64,000 nt of DNA. Origin: Alloalcanivorax balearicus MACL04 (GTDB lineage: Bacteria; Pseudomonadota; Gammaproteobacteria; Pseudomonadales; Alcanivoracaceae). The stretch is from assembly GCF_025532145.1 (NCBI RefSeq), contig NZ_ARXS01000017.1:1-64000 (forward strand), read 5' to 3'. The notes under the pieces were generated by a model, which searched no databases, was not told where the DNA came from, and was given only the letters and a program-made list of their open reading frames with translations. Below are positions 8,417 to 17,184 of this stretch, one piece after another (the first letter of the stretch is position 1; the number at the start of each line of letters is the position of its first letter). A program made the translations under genes and the position numbers.

Positions 8417-9390
8417 TGCGCCGTGGAGACCTGTATTGATTGCATGACCCGTTCGGCCGTGGGCTGGGGGATTTCACCCACCAGGGTCATAAGGAAGGTA
8501 ACTGGCCCGTTCTGGGTGTGGCGGCTGATCGCCACGGTGGGACCGACCCGGCTGACCCCCTCTTCGGGGCTGGCGCCGTCGGTGGCTTCGGCGAAAACGG
8601 TGAAGGTGGCGAGACCATCACTGTAACTCTGCGCCGCCACCGGATCCGCCACCGTGTCGACGCGGCGCCAATCCTGATCCACGGCCTCGAAACCGCCGGG
8701 CAGCCACTGCGCCTCGATGACGAAATTACCGGGCCGGGAAGACGCCACGTTTTCCAGGGCCCGTTCGCTGTGGGTCTCGGGCACATCGAAGTCCGACCGT
8801 TGCAGCCCGGGATTCAAATCCAGGGTGACGAATTCCACCCGCTCCAGTGCCAGACCGTTGCCATCCACCATTTCCGACTTCAGCAGCAGTTTGCTTTCGT
8901 CATCCAGCCACAGCCGGTAGCCGTAACGGTGGTTGTCCAGTGGCGCCACGCGCACGCGCAGGGTCGGGCGGCCGGCGACGCGGCCGTCACCGTCGAGGAG
9001 AACGTTGTACTGGGAAGGGATCGCGCTCGCCAGTCGGTCCTGGAATTCCAGTGGCGAGCCGTTGGCATCGGAGATCCGGGTCAAGGTGCCGTTGGAATGC
9101 AGACAGACCAGCTCCGGTCCGCGCCGCAACACCTCCACCAGGCGACCGTCGAGATGGGTCAGACGCTGATACTGATGATCGTCGAAGATCGCATGGCTTA
9201 CCTCCATGGTGCTCACTTCGGCACCAAACTGATAGAGGAAACGGCCTTTATAGTTGAGTTGCCGGGACGCCTCGGACATGGATTGCAGCAGGGTCGCCGC
9301 GGGGGCTTCCTGAGCCGAGGCCGGCGGAGCGAGCAGCAGCGCCGGCAGCGGCGCTATCAGGGTCAGACCAAAAGCGAGGGTTCGCAGCAT
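8413..9390 (-). CDS. mucB: sigma-E regulatory protein MucB/RseB
   Basis: MucB is a periplasmic protein that binds the anti-sigma factor MucA, shields it from AlgW/DegS-type cleavage and senses mislocalised lipoproteins or LPS. The 325-residue product has a signal peptide (residues 1-26, ending PPASA). An N-terminal LolA-like domain (LNYKGRFLYQFGAEVSTMEV) and a smaller C-terminal MucB_RseB domain follow. It starts three bases after mucA and overlaps rseC by four, so translation of the block is coupled. Confidence 0.95.
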   Translation of the reverse strand: MLRTLAFGLTLIAPLPALLLAPPASAQEAPAATLLQSMSEASRQLNYKGRFLYQFGAEVSTMEVSHAIFDDHQYQRLTHLDGRLVEVLRRGPELVCLHSNGTLTRISDANGSPLEFQDRLASAIPSQYNVLLDGDGRVAGRPTLRVRVAPLDNHRYGYRLWLDDESKLLLKSEMVDGNGLALERVEFVTLDLNPGLQRSDFDVPETHSERALENVASSRPGNFVIEAQWLPGGFEAVDQDWRRVDTVADPVAAQSYSDGLATFTVFAEATDGASPEEGVSRVGPTVAISRHTQNGPVTFLMTLVGEIPQPTAERVMQSIQVSTAQ

Positions 9391-9393
9391 TCG

Positions 9394-9984
9394 TTAGCGT
9401 GCTCCGTTGCGGGCGTCCATGCTCACCAGACGGGCATAAGGCATCATGCCCTGACCGCTGTGGCGCGCGGCGAACTCACTGTGCCGCATCAGCATGGCGT
9501 TGACCCGCGGCTGGGCCGCGTTGACCTGCACCGGTGCCGTGCTGGCACCGCCACGGGCGCTTTGCGACACCAGCGAAAGATCGCCGAACGGACGGCTCAT
9601 GCGCTGATCATTGGCGGCCAGGGTGTTTTGCGGCGCGCCGGAAGACACGGAAGAGCCGGAGGGCCCACTCCAGTACTGCCAGCCCACCACGGTGGCCGCG
9701 GCCACGGAGGCGGCCACCGCCACCCGGGCGAAACCACCCACCAGGCCGGACCGGCGCGCCGGCGCCGATTCCGCCGCCAGCGCCTCGGACAGACGCGCGT
9801 TAAAGGACGATGGCACCGGCCGAACCGCCTGGCCATGCATCACATCACGGGTAAGCTGCCAACGGGCCAGGGTATCCAGATCGCTCTCATTCAGCGTATC
9901 CAGATCCCGCAGCACCCGCCGCGTCTCGAATTCATTGGTTTCACCGTCCAGCAGGGCGGACAACACTTCAAAGTCCCGTTTCAT
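9394..9984 (-). CDS. mucA: anti-sigma factor MucA/RseA
   Basis: MucA is the inner-membrane anti-sigma factor that sequesters AlgU. Its N-terminal domain (residues about 1-80, beginning MKRDFEVLSALLDGE) matches the RseA_N fold. A single transmembrane helix lies at about 88-110 (FARVAVAASVAAATVVGWQYW region), followed by a periplasmic tail that binds MucB. The ATG at 9984 has AAAGGGTGAGG just upstream and begins with the conserved sequence; an upstream in-frame ATG at 10005 would run into the algU 3' end. The protein is 196 residues, full length. Truncation of this gene gives mucoidy in Pseudomonas; none is seen here. Confidence 0.93.
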   Translation of the reverse strand: MKRDFEVLSALLDGETNEFETRRVLRDLDTLNESDLDTLARWQLTRDVMHGQAVRPVPSSFNARLSEALAAESAPARRSGLVGGFARVAVAASVAAATVVGWQYWSGPSGSSVSSGAPQNTLAANDQRMSRPFGDLSLVSQSARGGASTAPVQVNAAQPRVNAMLMRHSEFAARHSGQGMMPYARLVSMDARNGAR

Positions 9985-9988
9985 GACC

Positions 9989-10573
9989 TCACCCTTTGTC
10001 TCCACGTTGCGACCCTAGCAGGGGTCGCACCGCCTCGTCGATGGCTTCCCGAGCCCGGAAGATGCGCGAACGCACCGTTCCCACCGGACATTCCATGACC
10101 ACCGCGATGTCCTCATAGCTGAGGCCCTCGAATTCACGCAGGGTCACAGCGGTCTTGAGTTCCTGGGGCAGTGCCTCGATGGCCCGGTGGATTACTGCCT
10201 CCAGCTCCTCAGACAACACATGGGACTCAGGGGTTCCAATCTCGTGCAGGATTTCCGCGCCACTGTACTGTTCCGCCTCGGCGGCATCCAGGTCGGTGCC
10301 CGGAGGACGGCGCCCCTGGGCCACCAGATGGTTCTTGGCGGTATTGACGGCGATGCGGTAAAGCCAGGTATAGAAGGCGCTGTCACCGCGGAACCGCGGC
10401 AAGGCGCGCCAGGCTTTGATGAAAGCTTCCTGGGCCACGTCCTGGACCTCATCCTGGTCGCGGACGTAACGGCTGATGAGAGCGAAAATGCGTTGCTGGT
10501 ACTTCAGTACCAACACTTCGAAGGCGCGCTGATCACCAATCTTGGCTTTTTTGACCAACTGTTCGTCGGACAC
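9989..10573 (-). CDS. algU: extracytoplasmic sigma factor AlgU/RpoE (sigma-22/24)
   Basis: An ECF sigma factor that directs the envelope-stress regulon and is held by MucA. The 194-residue protein has region 2 (DQRAFEVLVLKYQQRIFALI to FYTWLYRIAVNTAKNHL, residues about 15-85) and region 4 (LPQELKTAVTLREFEGLSYE to GTVRSRIFRAREAIDEAV, about 130-180). It is the first gene of algU-mucA-mucB-rseC-mucD and stands back to back with nadB, as in Pseudomonas. A weak self-type promoter is proposed upstream at 10692-10720. Confidence 0.97.
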   Translation of the reverse strand: MSDEQLVKKAKIGDQRAFEVLVLKYQQRIFALISRYVRDQDEVQDVAQEAFIKAWRALPRFRGDSAFYTWLYRIAVNTAKNHLVAQGRRPPGTDLDAAEAEQYSGAEILHEIGTPESHVLSEELEAVIHRAIEALPQELKTAVTLREFEGLSYEDIAVVMECPVGTVRSRIFRAREAIDEAVRPLLGSQRGDKG

Positions 10574-10691
10574 CTAGCACTCCTTCGGGGTGGTCGTGGC
10601 AAGACGAGCGGCGACATCCCGTCGGCACGGCACGCACGGCGCATACCGACCAGGCGCCGATGGCCCTGTTTTTCCCGTCGTGAGCTGGTGT

Positions 10692-10720
10692 TGCAGAAGC
10701 ACTGTGCCCCCCGGAACGTC
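10692..10720 (-). promoter_or_regulatory. possible AlgU-type autoregulatory promoter
   Basis: On the minus strand GACGTT (10720-10715) and TCTGCA (10697-10692) are 17 bp apart, against a sigma-E/AlgU consensus of GAACTT and TCTGA. Each box has one or two mismatches. algU autoregulation is established in relatives; this exact site is a guess. Apart from this and a TATACT box on the plus strand near 10815, I see nothing in the 368-bp algU-nadB gap. Confidence 0.3.
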
Positions 10721-10941
10721 GCGATCTTCGCCTTGCCCTGGCCGTGCCGGAGCGGATTCGGCCCCGCCAGCCAGGATTGAAGCGCGGTATTGTAACAGGA
10801 GTTGCCTGGACCGCTATACTGGCCTCCCTGAACATGGCCGGTTTTCACAATGGTTCAACAATTCACCTCCATAATGCGCCGCTTTGCGTACCGTCCCCGG
10901 TCACGGTGTCGAGCCGGCAGCGCGGATAACCGCGGATAGCT

Positions 10942-12579
10942 ATGGCAACCTTCCATTACGACGTTCTGATCATCGGTTCCGGCGCCGCCGGCCTGACCGT
11001 GGCCCTGCGCCTGCCCGGCGACGCCCGGGTGGCCCTGCTTTCCAAGGGCGAACTGACCCACGCCAGCACCTATTACGCCCAGGGCGGCGTGGCGGCGGTG
11101 CTGGATGAATCCGATTCCATGGACAGCCATGTCCAGGATACCCATGTGGCCGGCGCCGGCCTGTGCCACGACGACGCGGTGCGGTTCACCGTGGAAAACG
11201 GCCCGGAAGCGATCCGCTGGCTGATTGAACAAGGGGTGGATTTCACCCGCATGCCCGGTGGCCAGGACGCGCCCCTGCCCTATCATTTGACCCGCGAAGG
11301 TGGCCACAGCCACCGGCGCATCATCCACGCCGCCGACGCCACCGGCGTGGCGATCTCCAGCACGCTGATCGACCGCGTCAAGGAAAAGACCAACGTGGAA
11401 CGGTTCGAACACCGGGTGGCGGTGGACCTGATCACCCAGGTGCACAATGGCGAGCGGCGCTGCTGCGGCGCCTATGTGCACGACATACGCAGCGGCGAAA
11501 CCGATGTCATTCTGGCCCGCTCGGTGGTGCTGGCCACTGGCGGCGCCTCCAAGGTGTACCTGTACACCTCCAATCCGGACGTGGCCACCGGCGACGGCAT
11601 CGCCATGGCCTGGCGCGCCGGCTGCCGGGTGGCGAACATGGAATTCATGCAGTTCCACCCCACCTGTCTGTACCACCCCAAGGCCAAGAGCTTCCTGATC
11701 ACCGAGGCAATCCGCGGCGAAGGCGGCAAACTGCTGCTGCCCAACGGCGAGCGTTTCATGCCGCGCTTCCATGAACGGGCGGAACTGGCGCCACGGGATG
11801 TGGTGGCCCGCGCCATCGACCACGAAATGAAGCGCCTGGGCGCCGATTGTCTGTATCTGGATATCAGCCACAAGCCGGCAGATTTCATCATCGAGCACTT
11901 CCCCACCGTCTACGCCAAGTGCCTGCAACTGGGTCTGGACATCACCCGCGATCCGATCCCGGTGGTGCCGGCGGCCCATTACACTTGCGGCGGGGTGATG
12001 ATCAACGAAAACGGCGAAACCGACCTGCCCGGTCTGTACGCGCTGGGCGAAACCAGTTTCACCGGCCTGCACGGCGCCAATCGCATGGCCAGCAATTCCC
12101 TGCTGGAATGCCTGGTGTACGGCCGCTCCGTGGCCCGCCACATCAGCAAGCACCTTGCCGGTCTGCCGCTGCCGCGCGGCGCCGAGGAGTGGGACGACAG
12201 CCTGGTCACCGACTCCGACGAAGACGTGGTGATCAGCCACAACTGGGATGAGTTGCGGCGCTTCATGTGGGACTACGTGGGCATCGTGCGTACGGTGAAA
12301 CGGCTGGAGCGGGCGCAGCACCGGGTGGATTTGCTGCAGAAGGAAATCAGCGAGTATTACAGCAACTACCACATCAGCAACGATCTGCTGGAGTTACGCA
12401 ACCTGGTGGTGATCGCCGACCTGATCATCCGCTCGGCGCTGCAGCGCCGGGAAAGCCGGGGCCTGCATTTCATGCGCGAGTTTCCCGGCCCCCAGGATCC
12501 GCCACGGGACAGCGTGCTGGTGCCGGACAACAGCCCCTTGCACGAGGGCGCCCTTTCGCCGATCAGCGCCGCCGATTGA
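10942..12579 (+). CDS. nadB: L-aspartate oxidase
   Basis: NadB is a flavoprotein that oxidises L-aspartate to iminoaspartate, which NadA condenses to quinolinate for NAD synthesis. At 545 residues it is full length. It shows the FAD dinucleotide fold ([16 protein letters not shown], residues 8-23), the succinate dehydrogenase/fumarate reductase family block [12 protein letters not shown], the active-site region [18 protein letters not shown] and [18 protein letters not shown]. The start at 10942 gives a standard N-terminus, but the ribosome site (GGAT) is weak. It is divergent from algU. Its last 17 bp overlap the end of the convergent ygfX-like gene. Confidence 0.97.
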   Translation: MATFHYDVLIIGSGAAGLTVALRLPGDARVALLSKGELTHASTYYAQGGVAAVLDESDSMDSHVQDTHVAGAGLCHDDAVRFTVENGPEAIRWLIEQGVDFTRMPGGQDAPLPYHLTREGGHSHRRIIHAADATGVAISSTLIDRVKEKTNVERFEHRVAVDLITQVHNGERRCCGAYVHDIRSGETDVILARSVVLATGGASKVYLYTSNPDVATGDGIAMAWRAGCRVANMEFMQFHPTCLYHPKAKSFLITEAIRGEGGKLLLPNGERFMPRFHERAELAPRDVVARAIDHEMKRLGADCLYLDISHKPADFIIEHFPTVYAKCLQLGLDITRDPIPVVPAAHYTCGGVMINENGETDLPGLYALGETSFTGLHGANRMASNSLLECLVYGRSVARHISKHLAGLPLPRGAEEWDDSLVTDSDEDVVISHNWDELRRFMWDYVGIVRTVKRLERAQHRVDLLQKEISEYYSNYHISNDLLELRNLVVIADLIIRSALQRRESRGLHFMREFPGPQDPPRDSVLVPDNSPLHEGALSPISAAD

Positions 12580-12973
12580 GCCAGAGCACCTGACGCAGCG
12601 GCGTGAGCGCCGCCTCCCCGGCCTGGTCGGCGAAGATCCAGACCCAGCCCCGGCCGGGACAGCGCAGTGCCAGCCAGGGCCCGGGCGTCCAGGCGCGGAA
12701 CGGCGCCGTCACGGTGATCCGGCTCTCTTTCAGGTCCGGATTTTCCAGGTCCCCATTTCCCAACACCAGAGTCACTTCCGTGGCGGTGACCGCCACCGCC
12801 GTCACTAGCGGCGGCCGCCCCGCCAGCAACGGCGGTAATGCCCACCCCGGCACCGCGCTGTGCCACAGCGCCAGAGCGGAAATCAGCAAAGCGGCCAGGC
12901 GCAGACGGCGCGGCCAGGCCGAAGGGCGCAGCTCAAGACGGGGCGGAAACGAGGCCGAGTATGTGGCGGACAT
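12563..12973 (-). CDS. YgfX-like membrane protein
   Basis: A 136-residue protein starting [11 protein letters not shown] with a hydrophobic hairpin at about residues 22-50 and a soluble tail ([17 protein letters not shown]). Position next to sdhE and overall layout match the YgfX/CptA family, whose E. coli member was described as an inner-membrane toxin-like protein paired with YgfY/SdhE. That role is debated, and I assign only family-level similarity. The ATG at 12973 lies inside the sdhE 3' end (41-bp overlap), so the two are translationally linked. It converges on nadB and overlaps its end. Confidence 0.75.
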   Translation of the reverse strand: MSATYSASFPPRLELRPSAWPRRLRLAALLISALALWHSAVPGWALPPLLAGRPPLVTAVAVTATEVTLVLGNGDLENPDLKESRITVTAPFRAWTPGPWLALRCPGRGWVWIFADQAGEAALTPLRQVLWLNRRR

Positions 12974-13190
12974 AGGCGCGTAACTCCGGGTCTTGCGGTT
13001 CCGAACGGGCGGTGAACCACTCCAGCATGTCGACGTCCGCGCATTCCAGCAGTTTCGGGAACAGTGCCCGGTTGGCCTCGCTATCCTGCTCGAAGTGATG
13101 ATCCAGATAGCCGTACAGCACCACCTCCACCTCGGAAGCGCCACGACGGCACTGCCAGCGATAACGACGTTTCAGATCGGCCAGCGACAT
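12933..13190 (-). CDS. sdhE: FAD assembly factor SdhE
   Basis: SdhE (YgfY) promotes covalent flavinylation of SdhA/FrdA. The 85-residue protein carries the family motif around CRRGASEVEVVL (the RGxxE signature, residues about 15-22) and YLDHHFEQD, with a small helical bundle throughout. The ATG at 13190 has GGGGA six bases upstream; a TTG four codons earlier is less likely. NadB beside it is a homologue of the SdhA flavoprotein, although NadB itself does not carry covalent FAD. Confidence 0.9.
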   Translation of the reverse strand: MSLADLKRRYRWQCRRGASEVEVVLYGYLDHHFEQDSEANRALFPKLLECADVDMLEWFTARSEPQDPELRAYVRHILGLVSAPS

Positions 13191-13316
13191 GTCTTTCCCC
13201 AACGATTAAGCGAACGGCAATTGTATGTCAGCGGATCATCCGGCGATATGGGCGAAAGCTGACAGCACCCGCTCCGATTCCCTATCATGTGTGACCAGCC
13301 AATAACCGGGAACACT

Positions 13317-14270
13317 ATGAGCGCTTGGTCCTCTTTAATCGCGGAACTCTCCCCCGCCAACGGCGGCGTTACCACACCGGCCCTGGCGATCTGCGACCAT
13401 CTGGCGGTGGTGCGGGTGCGCGGCGAGGAAGCGGGGTCCTATCTGCAAGGGCAACTCACCTGTGACCTGCAACGGATCGACCAGGGCGAGCACCATGCCG
13501 CCATGCATCTGTCGCTGAAAGGCCGAGGCCTGGTGAGCCTGCGCCTGATCCGCGATGACCAGGGCTATCTGATCCTATGCCCGGCGACCATGGCCGAGAC
13601 GGTGATCCGTTGCCTGGAAAAATACCGCCTGCGTGCCAAGGTGACGTTTGAAGTGGCGGAGGATCTGCGCGTGATCGGACTGGCCGGAGCGCTGGAGCAA
13701 ACCGGCCTGCCGCTGCCGGAAGCAGGCCACGGCCGCCACCATGATGGCCTGACCCTGCTGCGTTATCCGCTCACCGAGCAACTGCTGGTGATCGGCGCTG
13801 ACGACGCCCTGGCGGAACTGAGCCGGGCGCAACTTAAGCGGGCAAGCCGCACCCCGATCGACGGCGAGGGCTGGCGTTTTCTCGATATCGGCGCCGGCGA
13901 AGGCCAGATCTACCCTGGCGGCGAGGATCTGTTCCTGCCGCAGGTGCTCAACTACGACCTGCTCGGCGGCGTCAGCTTCAACAAAGGCTGCTACACCGGC
14001 CAGGAAGTGGTGGCGCGCATGCACTTCAAGGGCAAGCTCAAGCAACGCATGGCCGCCTTCACCTACAACGGCCCACCCCTCTCCCCGGGACAACCTCTGC
14101 GCAACACCGACGGCCGCGCCGTCGGCGAGGTGGTCGACAGCGCCCGCGGCGAACCCACCCCCCGCCTGCTCGCGGTGGTGCGCCTGGACCATGAAGGAGA
14201 GTTGTTCGCTGATGATCAGGCGCTGGGGGCGGCGGCGATGGCACTGCCATATGGGAAAGGCAGTGAATAG
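13317..14270 (+). CDS. ygfZ: tRNA-modifying / Fe-S repair protein YgfZ
   Basis: YgfZ is a folate-binding protein of the aminomethyltransferase (GcvT) fold that supports assembly or repair of certain Fe-S enzymes such as MiaB. The 317-residue product has the signature KGCYTGQEVVARMHFKG (about residues 223-239) with the essential cysteine. An upstream in-frame ATG at 13287 exists; the one at 13317 has GGGAA in front and gives a normal length. The final codons and the TAG stop are part of heptad array 4, so the repeat has supplied or replaced the C-terminal end. Confidence 0.92.
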   Translation: MSAWSSLIAELSPANGGVTTPALAICDHLAVVRVRGEEAGSYLQGQLTCDLQRIDQGEHHAAMHLSLKGRGLVSLRLIRDDQGYLILCPATMAETVIRCLEKYRLRAKVTFEVAEDLRVIGLAGALEQTGLPLPEAGHGRHHDGLTLLRYPLTEQLLVIGADDALAELSRAQLKRASRTPIDGEGWRFLDIGAGEGQIYPGGEDLFLPQVLNYDLLGGVSFNKGCYTGQEVVARMHFKGKLKQRMAAFTYNGPPLSPGQPLRNTDGRAVGEVVDSARGEPTPRLLAVVRLDHEGELFADDQALGAAAMALPYGKGSE

Positions 14271-14300
14271 TTAATAGGGAACAGTGAATAGTGAACAGCG
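14260..14300. repeat. heptad array 4, over the ygfZ stop codon
   Basis: Five to six units (AATAGTT, AATAGGG, AACAGTG, AATAGTG, AACAGCG). The ygfZ stop at 14268-14270 lies within it. The plus strand carries TGA, TAG and TAA in all three frames. Thirty-three bases (14260-14292) are an exact inverted copy of 14444-14476. Confidence 0.85.
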
Positions 14301-14374
14301 AAAAGAAGGCGGCGTTGCGATGACGCAAGGGCCGTTTGCCGATCCGCAATAGCCCGCTTTTTTATTTTTCCAAT

Positions 14375-14416
14375 CAAAGAGGCCGCACCCAGGTTTGGGC
14401 GCGGCCTCTTTGGTTT
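14375..14416 (+). terminator. intrinsic terminator after ygfZ
   Basis: CAAAGAGGCCGC (14375-14386) and GCGGCCTCTTTG (14401-14412) form a 12-bp GC-rich stem, with CCCA/TGGG pairing inside the loop, followed by GTTTT. It best serves plus-strand transcripts. It sits between heptad arrays 4 and 5. Confidence 0.8.
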
Positions 14417-14442
14417 TAGTCAGCGCCTTTCGTAGCGCGCGC

Positions 14443-14477
14443 AACTATTCACTGTTCCCTATTAACTATTCACTGCT
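14443..14477. repeat. heptad array 5, over the stop of the flavin oxidoreductase
   Basis: Five units (AACTATT, CACTGTT, CCCTATT, AACTATT, CACTGCT). The TGA of the minus-strand oxidoreductase (14470-14472) is inside. It is the right arm of a 33-bp perfect inverted repeat with array 4, enclosing about 151 bp. Confidence 0.85.
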
Positions 14478-15453
14478 CTTTCCATTCTTCTTCCAGCGTC
14501 CGTACCAGCTCCGCCACCGGCATCTCCCGGGAACGGTGCGCCCCCGTGCCGGCCCAGAGGCTTTTCCAGTCGGCGCCGGCGCCTTTGCGCAAGGGGGAAG
14601 TCAGGCGGTGTTGTTCCGGGTAGGGGGCGATGTCTTGAGGGGCGCGCTCATCCATCCAGGCGTTGGCCAGGCCTCGTGCCCAGCGGCCGGACACCGCGCG
14701 GGTGACGCCGGTGGCGCCGGGGCCGGCTTCCGCCTCCGCCGTGTCCGCTTCATGGCAGCGCAGAAACGCCGTGCCCAGTTGCGCGGCGGCGGCACCGGCA
14801 CGCATCACCCGCGCCATGTCAGCGCCGTCCATCAAACCGCCGGCGGCGATCAACGGCAGCGACACCGCTTGCCGGCAGGCCGCCAGCAGAGCGTCCAGCG
14901 CCATGCCCGGTGCCAGCGGGTCGACGCTGCCGCGATGGCCGCCGGCTTCTTCGCCCTGCAGGACAACGGCGTCAACACCGTCCTCAGCCAGCGCTTGCGC
15001 CTCCGCCACGCTGGTGGCGGTACCCACCAGGGCGATACCGCGCGCGCGGCAGGCGTCCATGCGATCCCTGGGCAGACGGCCGAAAGTGTAGGAAAACACC
15101 GCCGGGCGCGCTTCCAGCACCGCTTCGAACTGCTCGTCGAAGGACGGCAGCGGCGCGAACTGTTCCGGCATGGCCACGCCAGCGGCGGCATAGCAGGAAC
15201 GCAGCGCCGCCTTTGCTTTCACCACTTGTTCGGCGTCCGGCGTTTGTGACGGCGGGATAAACAGATTGATGGCGAACGCATCGCCACCGGCGTCACGTAC
15301 CCCACGGGCCGACTCGAGGATCGCGGCGCCGCTCAAATAGCCGGCGCCCACCGAACCGAGCGCGCCGGCCCGGCTCGCTTCGGCGACGAAACGGGCACCA
15401 CTGATACCGCCGGCCATGGGCGCTTGAATCAAGCTGTAATGCTGGAAAGACAT
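14470..15453 (-). CDS. NAD(P)H-dependent flavin oxidoreductase / nitronate monooxygenase family
   Basis: A 327-residue FMN-binding TIM-barrel protein of the 2-nitropropane dioxygenase / nitronate monooxygenase family. It begins IQAPMAGGISGARFVAEAS. It has an ALGSVGAGYLSG loop, the phosphate-binding IAAGGLMDGADMARVMRAGA (about residues 205-224) and the family histidine context VLQGEEAGGHRGSVD (about 175-189). Substrate cannot be told: the family includes nitronate oxidases, quinone reductases and FabK-like enzymes. It is monocistronic. The stop lies in a heptad array. Confidence 0.88.
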   Translation of the reverse strand: MSFQHYSLIQAPMAGGISGARFVAEASRAGALGSVGAGYLSGAAILESARGVRDAGGDAFAINLFIPPSQTPDAEQVVKAKAALRSCYAAAGVAMPEQFAPLPSFDEQFEAVLEARPAVFSYTFGRLPRDRMDACRARGIALVGTATSVAEAQALAEDGVDAVVLQGEEAGGHRGSVDPLAPGMALDALLAACRQAVSLPLIAAGGLMDGADMARVMRAGAAAAQLGTAFLRCHEADTAEAEAGPGATGVTRAVSGRWARGLANAWMDERAPQDIAPYPEQHRLTSPLRKGAGADWKSLWAGTGAHRSREMPVAELVRTLEEEWKEQ

Positions 15454-15584
15454 GCCTGGCTCCCTGCTTGGAACGAAGAAGGAGCCTAACCCTACCGCCG
15501 GGCGGCGCGGGGCACCAGCACAACGCGGGCATACTCATTATCACTGGTATTTATGGGCGGAGAAGGTAAACCCGCTAACACGCC

Positions 15585-15751
15585 ATTCGCTTGCAGGCAA
15601 GCTCCCACAGCGGCTCTGTAGTAAAGCTGAGGGAGCCAGCCTGCAAGCGAATCCCGGCCCTCCGACATAGGGAAATTCGCTTGCAGGGCACCATGGAATC
15701 TCCCACAGCGGCTTCGTAGCGCAATCTGTGGGAGCCAGCCTGCTGGCGAAT
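15585..15751. repeat. REP/BIME-like repeats, two inverted pairs (A1, A2)
   Basis: Two consecutive inverted pairs: 15585-15652 and 15675-15751. Each runs from ATTCGCTTGCAGG to an inverted GGAGCCAGCCTGC...GCGAAT arm around a CTCCCACAGCGGC core. The second is degraded by a CACCATGGAATC-type replacement. They fill the 395-bp gap between two genes; no other content is seen there. Confidence 0.8.
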
Positions 15752-15848
15752 CCCGGCCCGTCTTCTCCAAAACCAGTTAGCAGGCTTTGGATATAGCGTG
15801 CCGGCGTGTCGCGTGTAGGCGTGCCCACGAATCGTGGTTTTTTCGCCG

Positions 15849-16961
15849 CTAGGATCCCAAATCCGCCAGCGGATGCCGCGGCGCCGGGTTTTCGAAGAAG
15901 GCATCGATGTACCCCGGCGGCACCTCATGCACATTGCGGTGGCGGAAGCGCGGTTTGCCGTCCTTGTCGATCAGCAGCGCGCGCACGCCTTCACGGAAAT
16001 CCGCGTGCAGCGCGCATTGCACCGACAGCGTCCATTCCATGCGGAACACATCCTCAAGCGACAGATAACGCGCCCGGCGCAGTTGCTCCCACACCAGGAA
16101 AGCGGTTTGCGGACAACCGCCGGTGAGGTTGGCGCGGGCCTTGTCGAGCCAGCTGTCGCACTCCTTCGCCGCCAGAAGAGTGTCCACCACTTCCGGCAGG
16201 TCGGCGCCGTCGCACCAGTTGTCGATGAGATTACGGCGGGCACTGACGGCGCCGTCCAGCTGCAACGGATAGTGGGCGGCATCGCGGAAGAAACGAAACA
16301 GCAGGGCATGGTCGGCGGCGCGCTCGCCAGTGAAGCTCTGGCCGCCGAGGTCATCCAGGAGGTGCTCCGCGTCCTGGTCCAGGCAGCGATCCGCCAACCC
16401 CAGATTCAAAGCATCGCGGGCATCGAAATGAACGCCAGTGAGGCCCAGGAACAAACCGGTACGGCCCGGCAGGCGATTGAGAAACCAGCTGGCGCCCACG
16501 TCCGGGTACAGACCGATGTTGATTTCCGGCATACCAAGCCGGCTGTTTGCCGTCACCAGCCGGAAAGTGCTGCCTTGCATCAGGCCCATGCCGCCACCGA
16601 GCACCAGGCCGTCGGCCCAGCAGATCACCGGTACCGGCGAGCGGTGCAGACGGTAGTCGAGCCGGTATTCGGCGGCGAAGTACGCCTCCACTTCCGGGTT
16701 CCGGTCCTTGCCCGCGTGGCGCACCATGGCCCGATGCAGAGCCACCACATCGCCGCCGGCGCAAAACGCCTTGTCACCAGCGCCTTCCAGCCAGATCGCG
16801 ACAACGTCATCGCGGTTTTGCCAGTCGTCCAGCCGCCGGCTCAGTGACTCGATCATCTCCAGACTGAGCGCATTGAGAGCGGCGGGGGCGTTAAGGGTGG
16901 CGCGGCCAATCACATGGCCGGAGGCGGTGGGCAATTCCTGAAACAGAACGGTGTCGGTCAT
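15849..16961 (-). CDS. enoyl-CoA hydratase/isomerase family, 3-hydroxyisobutyryl-CoA hydrolase-like
   Basis: A 370-residue crotonase-fold protein. The oxyanion-hole segments are AFCAGGDVVALHRAM (about residues 64-78) and WADGLVLGGGMGLMQGS (about 113-129), then MPEINIGLYPDVGASWFLNR. The roughly 370-residue length and PEINIGLYPDVGAS are typical of the ECH_2 subgroup that contains 3-hydroxyisobutyryl-CoA hydrolase of valine catabolism. True enoyl-CoA hydratases are about 260 residues. The ATG at 16961 has AAGGAG eleven bases upstream. No other valine-degradation gene is adjacent, so the substrate is inferred from family only. Confidence 0.85.
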   Translation of the reverse strand: MTDTVLFQELPTASGHVIGRATLNAPAALNALSLEMIESLSRRLDDWQNRDDVVAIWLEGAGDKAFCAGGDVVALHRAMVRHAGKDRNPEVEAYFAAEYRLDYRLHRSPVPVICWADGLVLGGGMGLMQGSTFRLVTANSRLGMPEINIGLYPDVGASWFLNRLPGRTGLFLGLTGVHFDARDALNLGLADRCLDQDAEHLLDDLGGQSFTGERAADHALLFRFFRDAAHYPLQLDGAVSARRNLIDNWCDGADLPEVVDTLLAAKECDSWLDKARANLTGGCPQTAFLVWEQLRRARYLSLEDVFRMEWTLSVQCALHADFREGVRALLIDKDGKPRFRHRNVHEVPPGYIDAFFENPAPRHPLADLGS

Positions 16962-17021
16962 GCCGGCACGGGCTCCTTTTTCCGATAGAAATCCCGATAG
17001 AAAAAGAGTCAATCCAGGGAA

Positions 17022-17132
17022 CCTCTGAAAAACACCCCGTCATCCCGGGCTTGACCCGGGATCTCCCTCCGCAGGGCACATCGCTTCGTAGAGAGAGATG
17101 CCGGATCGAGTCCGGCATGACGTTTTCAGAGG
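17022..17132. repeat. palindromic intergenic element, copy 1
   Basis: About 111 bp bounded by CCTCTGAAAA and its inverse TTTTCAGAGG. It contains the palindromes ATCCCGGGCTTGACCCGGGAT and GCCGGATCGAGTCCGGC. An inverted, roughly 85-90% similar copy lies at 59063-59196. It appears to be a dispersed non-coding repeat. Confidence 0.75.
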
Positions 17133-17184
17133 CGTCCTGAAAAGTATCAAACCACGGAAAGCACCCGGGTGTTGCAAAAAGCCG

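Noticed and set aside
12366-12866. Alternative minus-strand frame at the nadB 3' end
   Set aside because: The frame from 12973 gives the membrane hairpin and sdhE overlap expected for a YgfX-like protein; this one does not.
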